Assembly (NCBI GenBank): GCA_023935145.1
Contig: CM043704.1
Span: 95,815,873-95,879,872 of the forward strand
Direction: 5' to 3'
DNA length: 64,000 nt
Source: Bretschneidera sinensis
Lineage: Eukaryota; Streptophyta; Magnoliopsida; Brassicales; Akaniaceae
Shown here: piece by piece, positions 17,475-29,300 of the stretch
How the letters are laid out: each line of letters starts with the position of its first letter
Numbering within the stretch: the first letter of the stretch is position 1
The notes under the pieces: model-generated
What the model was told of the DNA's origin: nothing
What the model saw: the letters and a program-made list of their open reading frames with translations, nothing else
Database searches by the model: none
Position numbers and translations under genes: made by a program

Positions 17475-18770
17475 GGTTTTTTTTTAAATGGTTGGGAGGA
17501 GGAAGGTGTTGGGGAAAATGTTTGAGAAAGTGTTTGAGCATATGATTGACAGGTTAAATTGGGGAATTCAGATAAATTAGGGAGTTTGCCCAAAGATGTA
17601 ATTCTATTTGAAGATTGAGGGGTTTTTGATTTTATTGGAATAGATTGATGGCCAAGGATTTGGATTTTTGTGGCATAGTCATTGAGGCTTTGGGGTTTTA
17701 GAGAAGGTGGAGGCACCTTCTGCTTTCATTATTGATCCTGTTCACATTTGGTATTAGAGCCAAGTTTGCATTTTTCTAGATATTTTGTTCATCTTCTTTA
17801 TATGTTCATATTGCTTTTTATCTCTGTTATGCTGTGACTGGTTTTTGGTAAAGCCGTTGGGCAGCCCTTGTTATACTGTTGGTCAGTCCGTGGTATGGAT
17901 GGTCCCAGTAGGTGATCTCGGTAGGAAACCTTCCGTGTAAAACAGTCTGGTTTTAAGTTTTATCTACATATACTGTTCATGAATAGATTATTTAGAAGAC
18001 ACCGGCAGGGTGATGATTCATCCGTGTCCGGTTCTAGAACATCATCCCCTCCAAGATATGACGATCAATTCGATCATACTATTCAAAACCCCAACAGTGC
18101 TATAACTAGTCAAGAGATCAATATTGCCAAGATTGAACAAGATCTGCTTAATTGGCATATACCTAAGCAAAACATAAATAGAATATATCAAGTAGGTACT
18201 TTTGATCTTAAATCGGATTATTCAATCAAAACTACAGAACAAACCTATTCTATTAACAGAAAATATGAAAGTGTTAAATTACTTCATTACCCTCAATTAA
18301 AAAACATAAGCAACAAGGTTTTAGATATATGCACCTAGGATTAGTTCAAATAATCATTAAACCATTACATCGTCTAGGTATTGATACGCCTGTATTAATG
18401 GTCTTAAAAGATGCTAGGCATCTTAATTTCGCAAATTCTTTATTATCCCTGGTAGAACCAAATTTACATAATGGACCCGTTTATTTCAACTGTTATCCAA
18501 ACTTTTCTATAGACCTTTATGATCCTCATTTAATTGATACCTTAACTTTAGATATTCAATTAAAATGATTAGATATCAAAACAGGTGCTCGAAACTTGAG
18601 TTTGATATAAAGTCTATTATAAAGTTATGACCATAAAAATTAATCCCAAAACCCTTCTCCAGACCAAGCCAGGAGAAACTTTGCTTCTTGAAGCAAACAC
18701 CTTCATGCCAATACTATTACACCCAAACTTTTGAAATGGGATCAAATTACTATTCCTGATCATTGGAAAC
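17475..18770 (+). pseudogene. Endogenous caulimovirid fragment with movement-protein region
   Basis: A Met-tRNA-type primer site, TGGTATTAGAGCCA, lies at about 17749-17762. Downstream, two overlapping open stretches in different frames (17979-18338 and 18329-18568) resemble the N-terminal part and core of a 30K-type movement protein of the plant pararetrovirus family Caulimoviridae; the motifs DARH and GPVYFNCYPN are visible. A frame break at about 18.3 kb and a stop at 18566-18568 show it is disabled. Further decayed similarity continues to about 18770 (IPDHWKL). Protease, RT, RNase H and coat regions are absent. The petuvirus/florendovirus-like assignment is inferred from the motif pattern. 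This is an old, incomplete integration with no capacity to act as a virus. Confidence 0.75.
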
Positions 18771-19260
18771 TTTATAGGGTAACATAATGACTGCTTAATA
18801 TTGACAATAAATGCATATAGAAGAAAAAAAGGGGTAAAAATTACTTTAAAAAAACAGTAGAAGACATATATTAAGGTGATACGTGTACATGATTATATTT
18901 TATATTTGATTTGTTTTTTTATGCGATAAAACAATATACTAATAAATTTGTAAGCATGCAAAGCATAATGATCATTTATTATTTATTAGAAAACTTAACC
19001 TGCAAAAAAACCCATGAGAAAAACAATCCGATTAAAATCACCAAAAAGAAATAAGAATAACTGAAAATGTGAAGAAAATAAAGAGGAATAGAGAAAATCA
19101 ACATGAGTTAAAGATAAAGAGAGTTAAAAAGTTAAGTCTGAGTGGAATAGTGGAGAAGTTAAGTCTGAGTGAGGTAATAGAAAGAAAATTATGAGAGAAA
19201 GATGTGGAAAGTTAGAGTCGATTGAGTTACATATATAACTTTATTTAAATATTTAAATAA
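18771..19260 (+). repeat. Inner direct repeat, right copy
   Basis: Same-orientation copy of 16951-17474. It begins exactly where the viral similarity ends (after IPDHWKL), so the repeat pair brackets the viral segment with essentially no spacer on this side. Confidence 0.85.
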
Positions 19261-19954
19261 TTTTTTTTAAAGGTGAACACTAAATAAGGGTTTTGCCTTT
19301 ATTAATAATATATAGATAGATATAGATATATTATTAGATTGATAATAATATTGATTATGCACTTATAAAATAAAAGATAATACAACAACAGATTTAGGTG
19401 GAAATGCTCCCCCTTTTGTTTTATGGGTAGAGAGTTTTGTGGACAAGTGTAATGATTGTGGATTTACATCCTTTAGGTATTTGCCATTTCGAAAAGAAAA
19501 AAAAAATCAACTAATTGTGTGTTTTAATCCATAAATTGGATGTGATTAGTATAATGCTTTACCTTTTAAGAGAAAAAAAGAAAGAACAGTATAACGTCTA
19601 ATATCATTCATGATTTCAAATCAAACACGACAGTAAAAGCTCACACAACTGTTTAAGATTCAAAACTTTTCCTAACAAATTAAGATACCAAAGTGCCGTG
19701 TGGGAGTGGGATCCTAATTCCTAAACCCCAAAATAAAAGAGGATTGCATTCCCATTATTGGTGGGTCTAAGGAACAGAAGAGTAACTGAATTCCAGTTAA
19801 AGGTATAAAAGTTCATAAAAGAAAGGAAGTAAAGGAAAATAAAGCAGTAATTATGTGGCAATGTCTGAGTGAAGAAGGGATGGGATTGGAATCTCAAATT
19901 CCCAATGACAATGCCATATTGTGCCTGCGTTTGACAGTCTAGTAAGACTGCCAA

Positions 19955-19989
<35 letters not shown>
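19261..19989. other. AT-rich spacer with TA microsatellite, no gene seen
   Basis: Contains an ATAGATAGATATAG-type run near 19311-19330 and an AT dinucleotide repeat of about 30 bases at 19959-19988 that abuts the right outer repeat. A 94-codon minus-strand frame here includes the microsatellite and is not a credible gene. Confidence 0.45.
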
Positions 19990-19991
<2 letters not shown>

Positions 19992-20128
19992 TTTTCATCT
20001 TGCATGAATTTCCATCGTGTTTAATTATATACCCTTTCTATGCATATGTTTGTTTTTCTTTTATAAGTATACATTTCGTTTCTAACAAATTTTTAAAGAA
20101 GCAATAAGATTCAAATATATTCTCTAAA
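19990..20128 (+). repeat. Outer direct repeat, right copy
   Basis: Counterpart of 15865-16004 in the same orientation, beginning TTTTTTTCATCTTGCATG and ending ATATTCTCTAAA. A TA-dinucleotide run lies directly upstream of it. Confidence 0.75.
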
Positions 20129-20527
20129 GTTTATGAAACAATAATCAAATTCATTAGTAACATTATTTTTTGAATCGTAGATTAATATTAATGATATCAA
20201 TAAAATTTTTTAAAATTATTAATAAAATTTCTGTCGAGCCAAAAGTTTTGCTTTTTGATTGGTTGTTGCACATTTTTTCCTGTTGATATTCACTGTAAAA
20301 GCTAGATCAGAATTGGATAACTGCATGGAAAATAGTCTTAAGGAATGGCACAAAGTACTTTGGGAGTGGTGAGAATAATACTATTACAAGATGGAAGAGC
20401 AATAATGCCCTGGAAAGTCTCACAGCTTTCATGGTATTTTCAAGTAAAGTAAATAGAAGGAATACAGTGTGCTTTCTTTTAGAAAAAAAATGAATTATAA
20501 GAAAAAGAAAAAGGTTTTATTCCACAT

Positions 20528-20536
20528 CTATAAATA
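20528..20536 (+). promoter_or_regulatory. Probable TATA box of the DUF4408/DUF761 gene
   Basis: CTATAAATA lies about 260 bases upstream of the ATG chosen at 20793 and sits in a pyrimidine- and A-rich leader context typical of plant promoters. A weaker candidate, CTATATAA, occurs near 20607. The transcription start has not been determined. Confidence 0.45.
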
Positions 20537-20792
20537 GCAAATGTACACAAGCAAAATTTTCAAGAAACAAAACATTAAAAACTGCAAAACCCAATAGGTC
20601 TATACTCTATATAACTCACTCTGTTTCTCCTGTTTAAGAATCTCTCTCAATCTTGTTAGAACTTCACTTTCCTTTCTTTTTTTCCATGAACCCAAACACC
20701 AAATTATTTCCTCTATCTATTATGGTCGCTATAGTCTCTCTGTTTTTTCTCCTGAGAGAAATGGGTGCTGCTAAAAAACAATTTTCTTTTGA

Positions 20793-21536
20793 GTGAAATC
20801 CCAAAAAAAAAACCCACAAATTTGTTTGAGTTCCTCTGAATCTCTCTGCTCTGACATGCAAATGGATTCATTTCAACTACACAACATCAAAGTTGAGAAG
20901 GCAAATGTGATCTTGAAGTATCGAAAGCTACGGAAGATTGCAAACCTGTTCAGGTTAATTGAGGTATGTGTTGTTCTGGTCTTGATCTCCAGGGTGTCAA
21001 CTATGCTCCCGGTTGCTGTAAAGAAGTATGGTGACTATTTCCGGGACTTATCTGTCGTCATTGTAAGCCCCCGTTTCGTGTTCATAGTTGGCAACGTGAT
21101 AGTCATCATTCTCCTTGCAAAGTCTCGTCAGTTTTCAGGTCAAGATTCTACAGCAAAGAATTCAAGTACTGATCTTTATCAAGAGTTCGTTGAGAAGAGT
21201 CAGGGCATTAATCAGTATGAGATCGAGTGTAGAGAAAAACAGAGCATATGTGAAGAGAAAACAGTTACTATTGATACTTATGCTTATAAGGAAAGCAAGA
21301 ATTTTCGAAGAACTCAATCGGATAATTTTAAGCCTGCGAGTAGCGGTAATTCTTGCCGGAAACTGAGGCGAACAGAGACAGGGAAGTACAGGAAAAGCTC
21401 TGATTCTGGTAAGGAAATTGTGAATTCTTCATACCCTGAAGATGGCATGAGCAACGAGGAGTTTCGATCCAAGATTGAGGCTTTCATTGCCAGGCAAAAA
21501 AGGTTTCTAAAGGATGAAGAGTTCTCTGTGATATAG
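20793..21536 (+). CDS. DUF4408/DUF761 domain membrane protein
   Basis: A single-exon gene of 247 codons. Residues about 52-110 form the DUF4408 region, with two hydrophobic segments (about 52-75 and 94-110, the latter ending VIVIILLAKS) separated by KKYGDYFRDLS. A polar, serine-rich middle with RRTQS- and RRTETGK-type motifs follows. The C-terminus (about 222-247, MSNEEFRSKIEAFIARQKRF) is the DUF761 motif of 'cotton fibre expressed protein'-like plant proteins. The family's biochemical role is not known; some members respond to stress or hormones. Met22 and Met24 are alternative starts; the first Met is used because the frame is open and no rule excludes it. Membrane location is inferred from the hydrophobic segments. 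Confidence 0.85.
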   Translation: MKSQKKNPQICLSSSESLCSDMQMDSFQLHNIKVEKANVILKYRKLRKIANLFRLIEVCVVLVLISRVSTMLPVAVKKYGDYFRDLSVVIVSPRFVFIVGNVIVIILLAKSRQFSGQDSTAKNSSTDLYQEFVEKSQGINQYEIECREKQSICEEKTVTIDTYAYKESKNFRRTQSDNFKPASSGNSCRKLRRTETGKYRKSSDSGKEIVNSSYPEDGMSNEEFRSKIEAFIARQKRFLKDEEFSVI

Positions 21537-23346
21537 AAACTGTTGTAAAAAATCATATTCTAACGCTACCTTTTTTTCTTTCTTTCTTTCTTTTCCTTCT
21601 CTTTGTATTCTGTTTTGCTTACCCTTTAGTGTTAAGGGTCTGTACATTGCTAAACAATATATGCAATGGAAATTTTCGAACAGTTTTTGTTTCCTACAAT
21701 TTATTGTTTCCAATAATATTTTTAATATCTGTTTTCTGAAATTTTATGATTATTTACTTATGCAACGAGGGATGCCTATACGTCAAGGCCCTCGAATCTT
21801 AGCCATTCCCTTGATGCTCATTGTCTAGATGAGAGAATTTTGAGAAAGTGTTGTCATATTCTGGAGAGGAAACAGATGTTATGGCATCATAAGGAGGGAA
21901 TGTATTCTAAATTTTGTTCTTGAAAACTCAGTGTAATATGCTTTTAATGCCAAAGCGCCAATAGGGTAATTGACTTTTGAATCACATGGATCAAAGCACA
22001 AAGCAAACTAGAAAAGCAATTTAGCATTTTACTTGTTACTGATCCATCCAGAAAAGCATCTTTGTGTTCCATTATTTCCCTAAAAACACAAACCAAAGTA
22101 TGAGGATTGTATACTGAAATAGGTTTTGGGGATAAGTTCTAAATAAATGCTGGGTTGGGTTGGCACTCACTCAAAAACATCATTATATCTCTCTGCAACT
22201 TGTAAGAGATTTTTGTGCTTTATTTGTAGATTGTTCTCCTCTGCACAGTGCATTAGCATTAGCTAAATACTATTATTTACATTTTGTTGAAATAATTGGT
22301 CGGCATATTTTCCCTTTGTTTCTTTCTTTAATTGGATTAGCTTGTCCCATTATTTCTTTTTTTATTTTCCTTCTCTTTTGAGTTTCATAATTATTTTAAT
22401 TATTCGTTGGCTTGAATAATCGTACTGCAAGCTGTTTGGCAAATCATGGAAAAAATAGGGATTGTATAAAACAAAGTTTTTAATATCTTATTGCAGACAA
22501 ATAGTTTTTTAGGTGTATTTGGGGGACATAACAATGAGAGGATAGCATAAGAGTAACTAACTAGTTAGATATTTTGGTAAATAGAATGAAGAGATGATAT
22601 GATAAAATAGATAAATAAGATAATGAAATATCTCATCCGGATAGGATAAGTAAGAGATGATATGACAAATAGTTCTCAGATTTTGTGTTCTCACTGTTAA
22701 AAGATTATGTAAGTTACCGATGTTGTAAGTTAGTATTGTACACTAAATACCTTAGACAAAATTACCTCAAAATATTTCTTGGAGGAGAAAAAAAGGTAGA
22801 GACATTAAGGCAATTTAATTTTTTTTAAATAAAATAAAAAAGTCAAAACAAAAACTCATTTGACTCCCCAACTGAACATGCAGCTAAACCCAACGACTTA
22901 AGGATGTTGGACCTAGCTTCTGCAATTTAAAAGCAAAAACTGCTAATGAAGCTAGACCAACAAACATGAAAGAGGATGTCTAAAACTACTTTCCAAACAA
23001 ATAAAGATCAACAAGACAACAACTAATCAAAATTGTTGATCACTGAACAACCTAATTATTCAGTCTTATACTCTCCCTCTTTTTCATAGAGAAAATAAGG
23101 AAACACTTGCTCCTTAAAAGCCTAGTAGAGTTTGGACATTGTTTCCAACCATGCTCAAAACACAAACATCGGAAAAACTTAAAACAAAATTGCGCTACAT
23201 TTAATAGTACGGAATTGAAGTTTGAAATTGAAATTAAGGTAGAATTATAATCTTTTCCAACAATTTTAATGTTTTAAAAAAATATGATTCCACCCAAATT
23301 CCAATTTCAAAATAGAGAACTTTCTATCAAACCTGATAACATAAAA
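21537..23346. other. Intergenic region between two convergent genes
   Basis: Holds the 3' flank of the DUF4408/DUF761 gene (pyrimidine tract TTTCTTTCTTTC near 21577-21595) and the 3' flank of the RBM28-type gene. The stretch 22500-22700 (GATGATATGA-type repeats) resembles a decayed non-autonomous DNA transposon but has no clear inverted ends. No gene recognised. Confidence 0.4.
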
Positions 23347-26300
23347 TTATGATTGGAACCATCTTCTAAGCTGCGCAGAACCTTGCTTTTCGCCATCAGT
23401 TTTTCCAGAGTGCGGTGAGAATTTGGATCTGTATTGCTCAATTAGCACATCAAGCTTATCTACAGCATCTCGCCCTAATGGATCTTTGTTCTTTTTGGGC
23501 CTTTTCCTTCCCTTTGAGATTTCCTCTCCCTTTTCTTGCTTTGTTTTGTCTTGCAGCTTTCTCTTTCTTTGTTGCAAATCCACATCCTTAGAAAATTTTG
23601 ATTTTAATTTGTGGCCTTTATCAGCTGTCATTTCACCCTTGATTGAACTTTTACCATCCAGCTTTCTGCCATCTTGGTGATTATCTGGTCTATATTTTGG
23701 GCCTTTCACATTCTCCTTTGACCCCGCCCACTTATCTTTCAAAGAATCTTCTTTCGTCTTTTCACTCACCAGTTTCCGCTTCTGCTTCTTAGTAGCTTGG
23801 AATTCTTCAGTAGCAGCTCTATAAGGAACCCTATTATCTACTTTATCTTCTTCAATGGGTTCTGAACGATTCACCACTATTTTGTCATCTCTGGATTTCC
23901 CTTTTCTGGACTTCTCCTTGTTTGGATGGGCATTTGATGAATATGATTCACCATTTTGACGCAAATCATTCAAATCACCATGTCTACCCTGCTGCTGACC
24001 TTGTATCTTAGCATTCCGTATCTTCAATGTTTGAACATTATCAAGAGCAAACTCCACAATTGGACGACGTTGAGGACCAAAAGTTTCTACAAGTAGCCAA
24101 AAATCACCTCCATATCAGAACATAACAGGATTGTTGCAAATGGTCATATTCATATGGACTTATAGAGTATGGAGTATAACGTATTATGAAACAAGTGATG
24201 CAATCCATGTCGTTGATCCCAACAAATTTGCAATTAAGGCTTACTTAACCTGAATTTAGTTATTATAAAAAAAACATCTGAAATTTTGTAAATTACCAGG
24301 ATTATTATTAAGAACCCTCAGGGCCACAAGTGCATGTTGATGCTCTGTGAACTCAACAAAAGCAACTCCACGTGAGTAGTTCTTAGTATCAACTTTCCCC
24401 TTCTTCAAACTTTTCAAAAACTTTATCTGCATGAACAATAATAAAACCAAGAGTAAATACCTCTCAGTACACATACAATTACATAGACATCAGTATAACA
24501 TATCTACATAATAACGAACTAAGAAACATATTTATAAAAAAAAAAAAAAAACGAATAAAGAAACATATTTATAAAAAAAAACGAACTAAGAAACATAACT
24601 AACCTGTTGAATCACGGGTTTCTGTTTTGTAGCTCGTGAGGTAACAGCGTCAATACAAAGCTTTTTCAACTCCTTTTCGGTCATCGACTTCGGCAAATTG
24701 TATATAACAAGTCTTGTCCGTGAAACATGGAAATTTGGAGATTGAAGCTTTTTCATCTTTGTTTCCTGCAACCTGCAGTGGATCTCAAAAGCATTATTAA
24801 GTTAAGTAGAAATTAAAAAATTTACCAGAGTAGCACAATAATCAGCAGAATTATTTAGAAGCACCATTTATGTCTTGCTGGAGGCCAACTAAGTCACATA
24901 TAGCATCTCCCTTTTTTAACAGTTCAAGGACTTTACAACAAAATGACTCCATTCTTTCCTTGAGGAACATTACAGCAAAGCTGTGAGCACAGTGGAAGTA
25001 CACATCTTAATTGAATATTTTGTACTTCCCACCAAGTTGAATTGAGAATGTAAGTGCATAGTACAAGAACCGGATAATGCAAAATCCAACAAAGTTGTGG
25101 AAACAGTCTTCCAAAATACTCTTCTGTACGCACCAATCTCTACTGGCTAACCTGTTCAAGTTTACCAATCTAAATACTCAATTGAAATAACATAGTAACA
25201 AGGATCTCAATACATCAAATGCTTTGTTGATGGAAGACGATAATACACGAGAGGAGCTGGGACAAGTGAAAGCCAACATCACCGCTATAGTTCTTGTAAA
25301 AATTTCTTAAAGTTAGCTTAACAGAAGGAGCAACCACGTAACCAAGAGAAAGAAGAACTATCAGTTTTAGCTGCCAGTGAAGCATGTTGCAGAATACAAA
25401 CAAACAGGAACAGTGAATGCTGCTGATCCCTAGTCTTTCAGAAAAAAAGGAATATAAATAGGGGAATTAATAGAGAAGACATAAAAGAAGAGAGAACTCC
25501 AAGAGGAAGAGGCAAATAAAAGATTCTAACTGCAGAACTGCTGCTATATATTTCTTCCAGTTGGTGAATCCAAGTCGAAGAGAAAAGCCAGTATACATAA
25601 TCAAGAAAAAGAAAAAAATGATGTATAACTTCCAGAGAAGCTAGTTGCGTGGTACAAACCACAAAAAAGTTAGTAGCAGATACAGCGGATGGCTCATTAA
25701 TTGTCGTCAATATTACGAAGATACAGAATAAGAAAGATGCCAAATTTGAGTGGAGGAGGGTGAAACTGACAACAACAGAAGAAAAAGTTCAGTTCTACCA
25801 CTGTGATGCTAAGACCACTGCCATGACGCATTTGCTGCTATTTTTTCTATTTCTATTGCTATTTATGTGACAAGTTGTGAAAGTAAGCACACCACCTCCT
25901 AATGTGGAAAGGAGGGTGGCGTACATTAACACAGTGTGTGTGTGAGAGAGAGGAATAAAAATAGAAGCAAAAGAATAGAGGTAGAAAGGTATTATTATTT
26001 CATGCATTGAACACCCTCTTCCAAACCACTGTAACCCACTCTCTCCATCAAAACCTTCAATTCAAAACTGAGGGTTTTTCTTCTGTTTTTAGCCCAGCAA
26101 AAATCTCATAACAAAACAACACCACATCAATAAATGAGTTCTGATACACTCTCTACATCTATAGCAATACAATATAAAGATCCAATTAAAAAGATAAGAA
26201 ATATGAAGAAAACAATGACCAGCAACATTGAGGCATTGTCAAAAATAGGATCATTGGAAGAGTCCACATACATACCCAAACCAATTTCCTTAATAACAAA

Positions 26301-29300
26301 ATTAAAACTTAACATGTCTCAATAATTCTACGCAAGCCAAATATAGGAAGAAAAAAACTAGAATCTTGTTCTAGCCATATTGCTTTGACTACCCATTCAA
26401 AAATTAGCCTTGGCCAACCTCAAGACCCATAGAAGACTAAGCAGCATATACAACCAAACCTGTATGCACCAAGCATGTTCCTAACTTAACTGAGGGACAA
26501 AAAGAACAAGGACTTACGTTCGACGTTTTTCCATATCTTCAGCTGAAACACCTGTAGCAGCTGGAGTCCCCTCAAGAATAGCACCTTCCTGTTAAGAATT
26601 TTGGAAACAGAATGTTAAAACCATACTGCAGGCAAAACTCAATACAATTAGGATAACTCAGTAATGGGAGAAAGGAAACCAGCCTTTGCCAGGTAGAGAT
26701 TACGATGGTCATGATCCTCAATTTTGGTTTTGTCCAATTCCTTATCATGAGCAGATTTCTTATCCAAAGCTTTCAACACTTTCAGTTGTCTACCTTTCAG
26801 TACAACCCCCAATCCTGATGCAGCATTCGCTGCTGAAACAGCAGCAGAAGCAGCGTCTATTGTTTTAAACTTGAGAAAACCAGTCCCTCTTGGTCGTCTG
26901 CCACAAGAAACAACGAGATAATATTGATGAAACCTGATTATAAGGATACTTAGAAACATATCTAATAAAATACAACTCCATACTTGGTAACTGGATGAAG
27001 AACCGGAACAAAGGATTGCACCTCCCCAAATCCAGAAAATCGTTGTTTGACTTCGTCATTTTCGATATCAAATGGAAGGTTGGTTATGAAAATTGTTCTC
27101 TGCAAATCATCATCTCCCTCTGTCTCCTTCAGATTCTTCTCTTTGGTTTTATTGGAGTTTCCAGGTTTAATAGCACCTGATTCTATTACTGACTCAATGG
27201 ATAAATTATTTGGCACATTAATGATTTCTTTGGTATCTGACTCCTCTATTCTCTTGGGAAAAGTGGAATCTTCATTAATAGACGGGAGAGAACCTTTAGA
27301 AGAGGTCATGATGAAGTTTTTAAGAACTTTTCTCATAATATCTGCTTCCTCTTCAAAATCAACTTCAGTAGCCATGCCTTCTTTCTTAGATGTATCCAAG
27401 TCATCTGGAGCAATATCTACTCCACGAGGCTGTCGGGACTTTTCACCAGCATCCCCACCATCATCCTCCAAATCAACACTGTTGCTGTCACTGTCACTGT
27501 CACTTTCATTCTGATGTCCTGCACAAATTTTTTATGTTACCTTAAAATGTATGAATATCATTCTCTAACTTGAATGCTAAGAGTAACCATTAAGAGGATC
27601 CAAAACAAAAGAATGTAAACACCAAAAATTGGCACTCACAGAGGGGGCAGTGCATAAAACTACCAAGAGCAACAAAGAAAAATCAAACAAATTTAACACC
27701 TAGTCAACATCATAAATTACATGTATGTATGTCTAAGTATGTATACATGTACGTTTATCAGATCAACTCTATAAAATCCAATCAAATCAAATTAGACCTT
27801 TACCCTATCCAATGAACAGAAGATTCTATTTACCCAAAGAACACATTCTTTCTATATCTGCTCGTAGCATTACCACACATATCTTTGACTGCCAACTGAT
27901 GAATAGGGCAACACAGAAACAGAAACTATCACCTTCGCCGATTTTCGCTAAATAGTATAAAAAGGAAACATTTCATTACTATTGAATAGTAGTGGATTCT
28001 CTCCCCCAATATCGCTTTTAGAAACACGTCATGACAGCATGACTTCTGGACATGCCTTTCTCACCCAACCTCATTTAGCTTGGACACCAAACGTCTTACA
28101 ACTGATGTACAGCTAGTTCATCTACCCTCATGGTCATATTGTCTTCATTTTCTCAACCATAAAGAGAAGTAATTTTTCTTTTTATGTGAATTGAAGAACA
28201 ATTCATTCAAGCTCGTCAAATATTACAAAGAAGTGGAAGTTACAATAAGATAGTAATAAGAGTCCTTGAAAGACTCTGGAATTCATTTAGAGGCCGCAAT
28301 TACCATCTTCTGAAGCAACAACAGCATCAGAGCCACCACTATATAGTTTCTTAGGGACAGCCCAATCAACAGCTATGGGTCTTTTACTAAACATTCGCCC
28401 GTTCAACTTTTGAATTGCCTGAAAGCCAAAATAAAATAGAAATAAACAGGTAGCCCTATAAAACACTAAAAAATCACTGATCAAGGAGAAAAGCATAACT
28501 CAAAAGCCATACATTTTCTGCATCCTGCTTACAGGTGAATTTGACAAATGCAAAACCTTTAGATAACCTGCAAAAAAGAAAACTTAGAACAGGAATGAAA
28601 AAATGAAATGCCATTGATAAATGAAGAAAATTATGGATAATGAGAATATACCCAGTTTCAGAATTATGTGGAATGAAAACATCCCAGACAAACCCTGCTG
28701 ATGAAAACACATCTTTTATCTCATTTGGTTTAGCCTGCATATGTTAAGTACACTAGTTTAGAAGATAATTTCTACTTAATAGGAAAACTAGTCAAGATAA
28801 TAACATGTTTAGCATAAACAACCTTGAAAGGAAGATTTCTGACAATAAGTTTCCACTTCTGAGTCTTGGATCCCTGACCCACAAACACAATAGCTCAAAA
28901 AAGGATTGACAAAGCTGACAAGACTAAATCATTGTTGAGTCGAATAGTAATATGAAAAACAAATTTTAGACCCATCAGTCCATTCACAACATTACAATGA
29001 TGGAAAACTATTTACCTCCCCACCAAGCTGACGTGCCCAAACAATATTTCCATTAATCTCTTGTCGGTGAAACATTGTAATGGAAGCACGTGCCGATTTG
29101 ACACTTGTAAAAAGTACAGCTGATGCATCCATTTTGCATCCATCTTGTGCAAGACCTGGAAAAACGTCACAACTTCTGTAACATTCAAACTGCACAGCTA
29201 TCTCTCACACTTTCCAACAAAGATATATGGATTCAACTGTGCATGTCAGAATTGAAAGATCAAAACTTGAATATGATAAGATAATGCAATTTCATAAGTT

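Noticed and set aside
17459..17716. Minus-strand frame of 85 codons next to the viral primer site
   Set aside because: It is proline- and serine-rich with no known domain and lies opposite the presumed viral leader; probably a chance frame.
27047..27514. Plus-strand frame of 155 codons over the RBM28-type gene
   Set aside because: It coincides exactly with coding exon 13 on the other strand and reads as a serine-rich antisense shadow.
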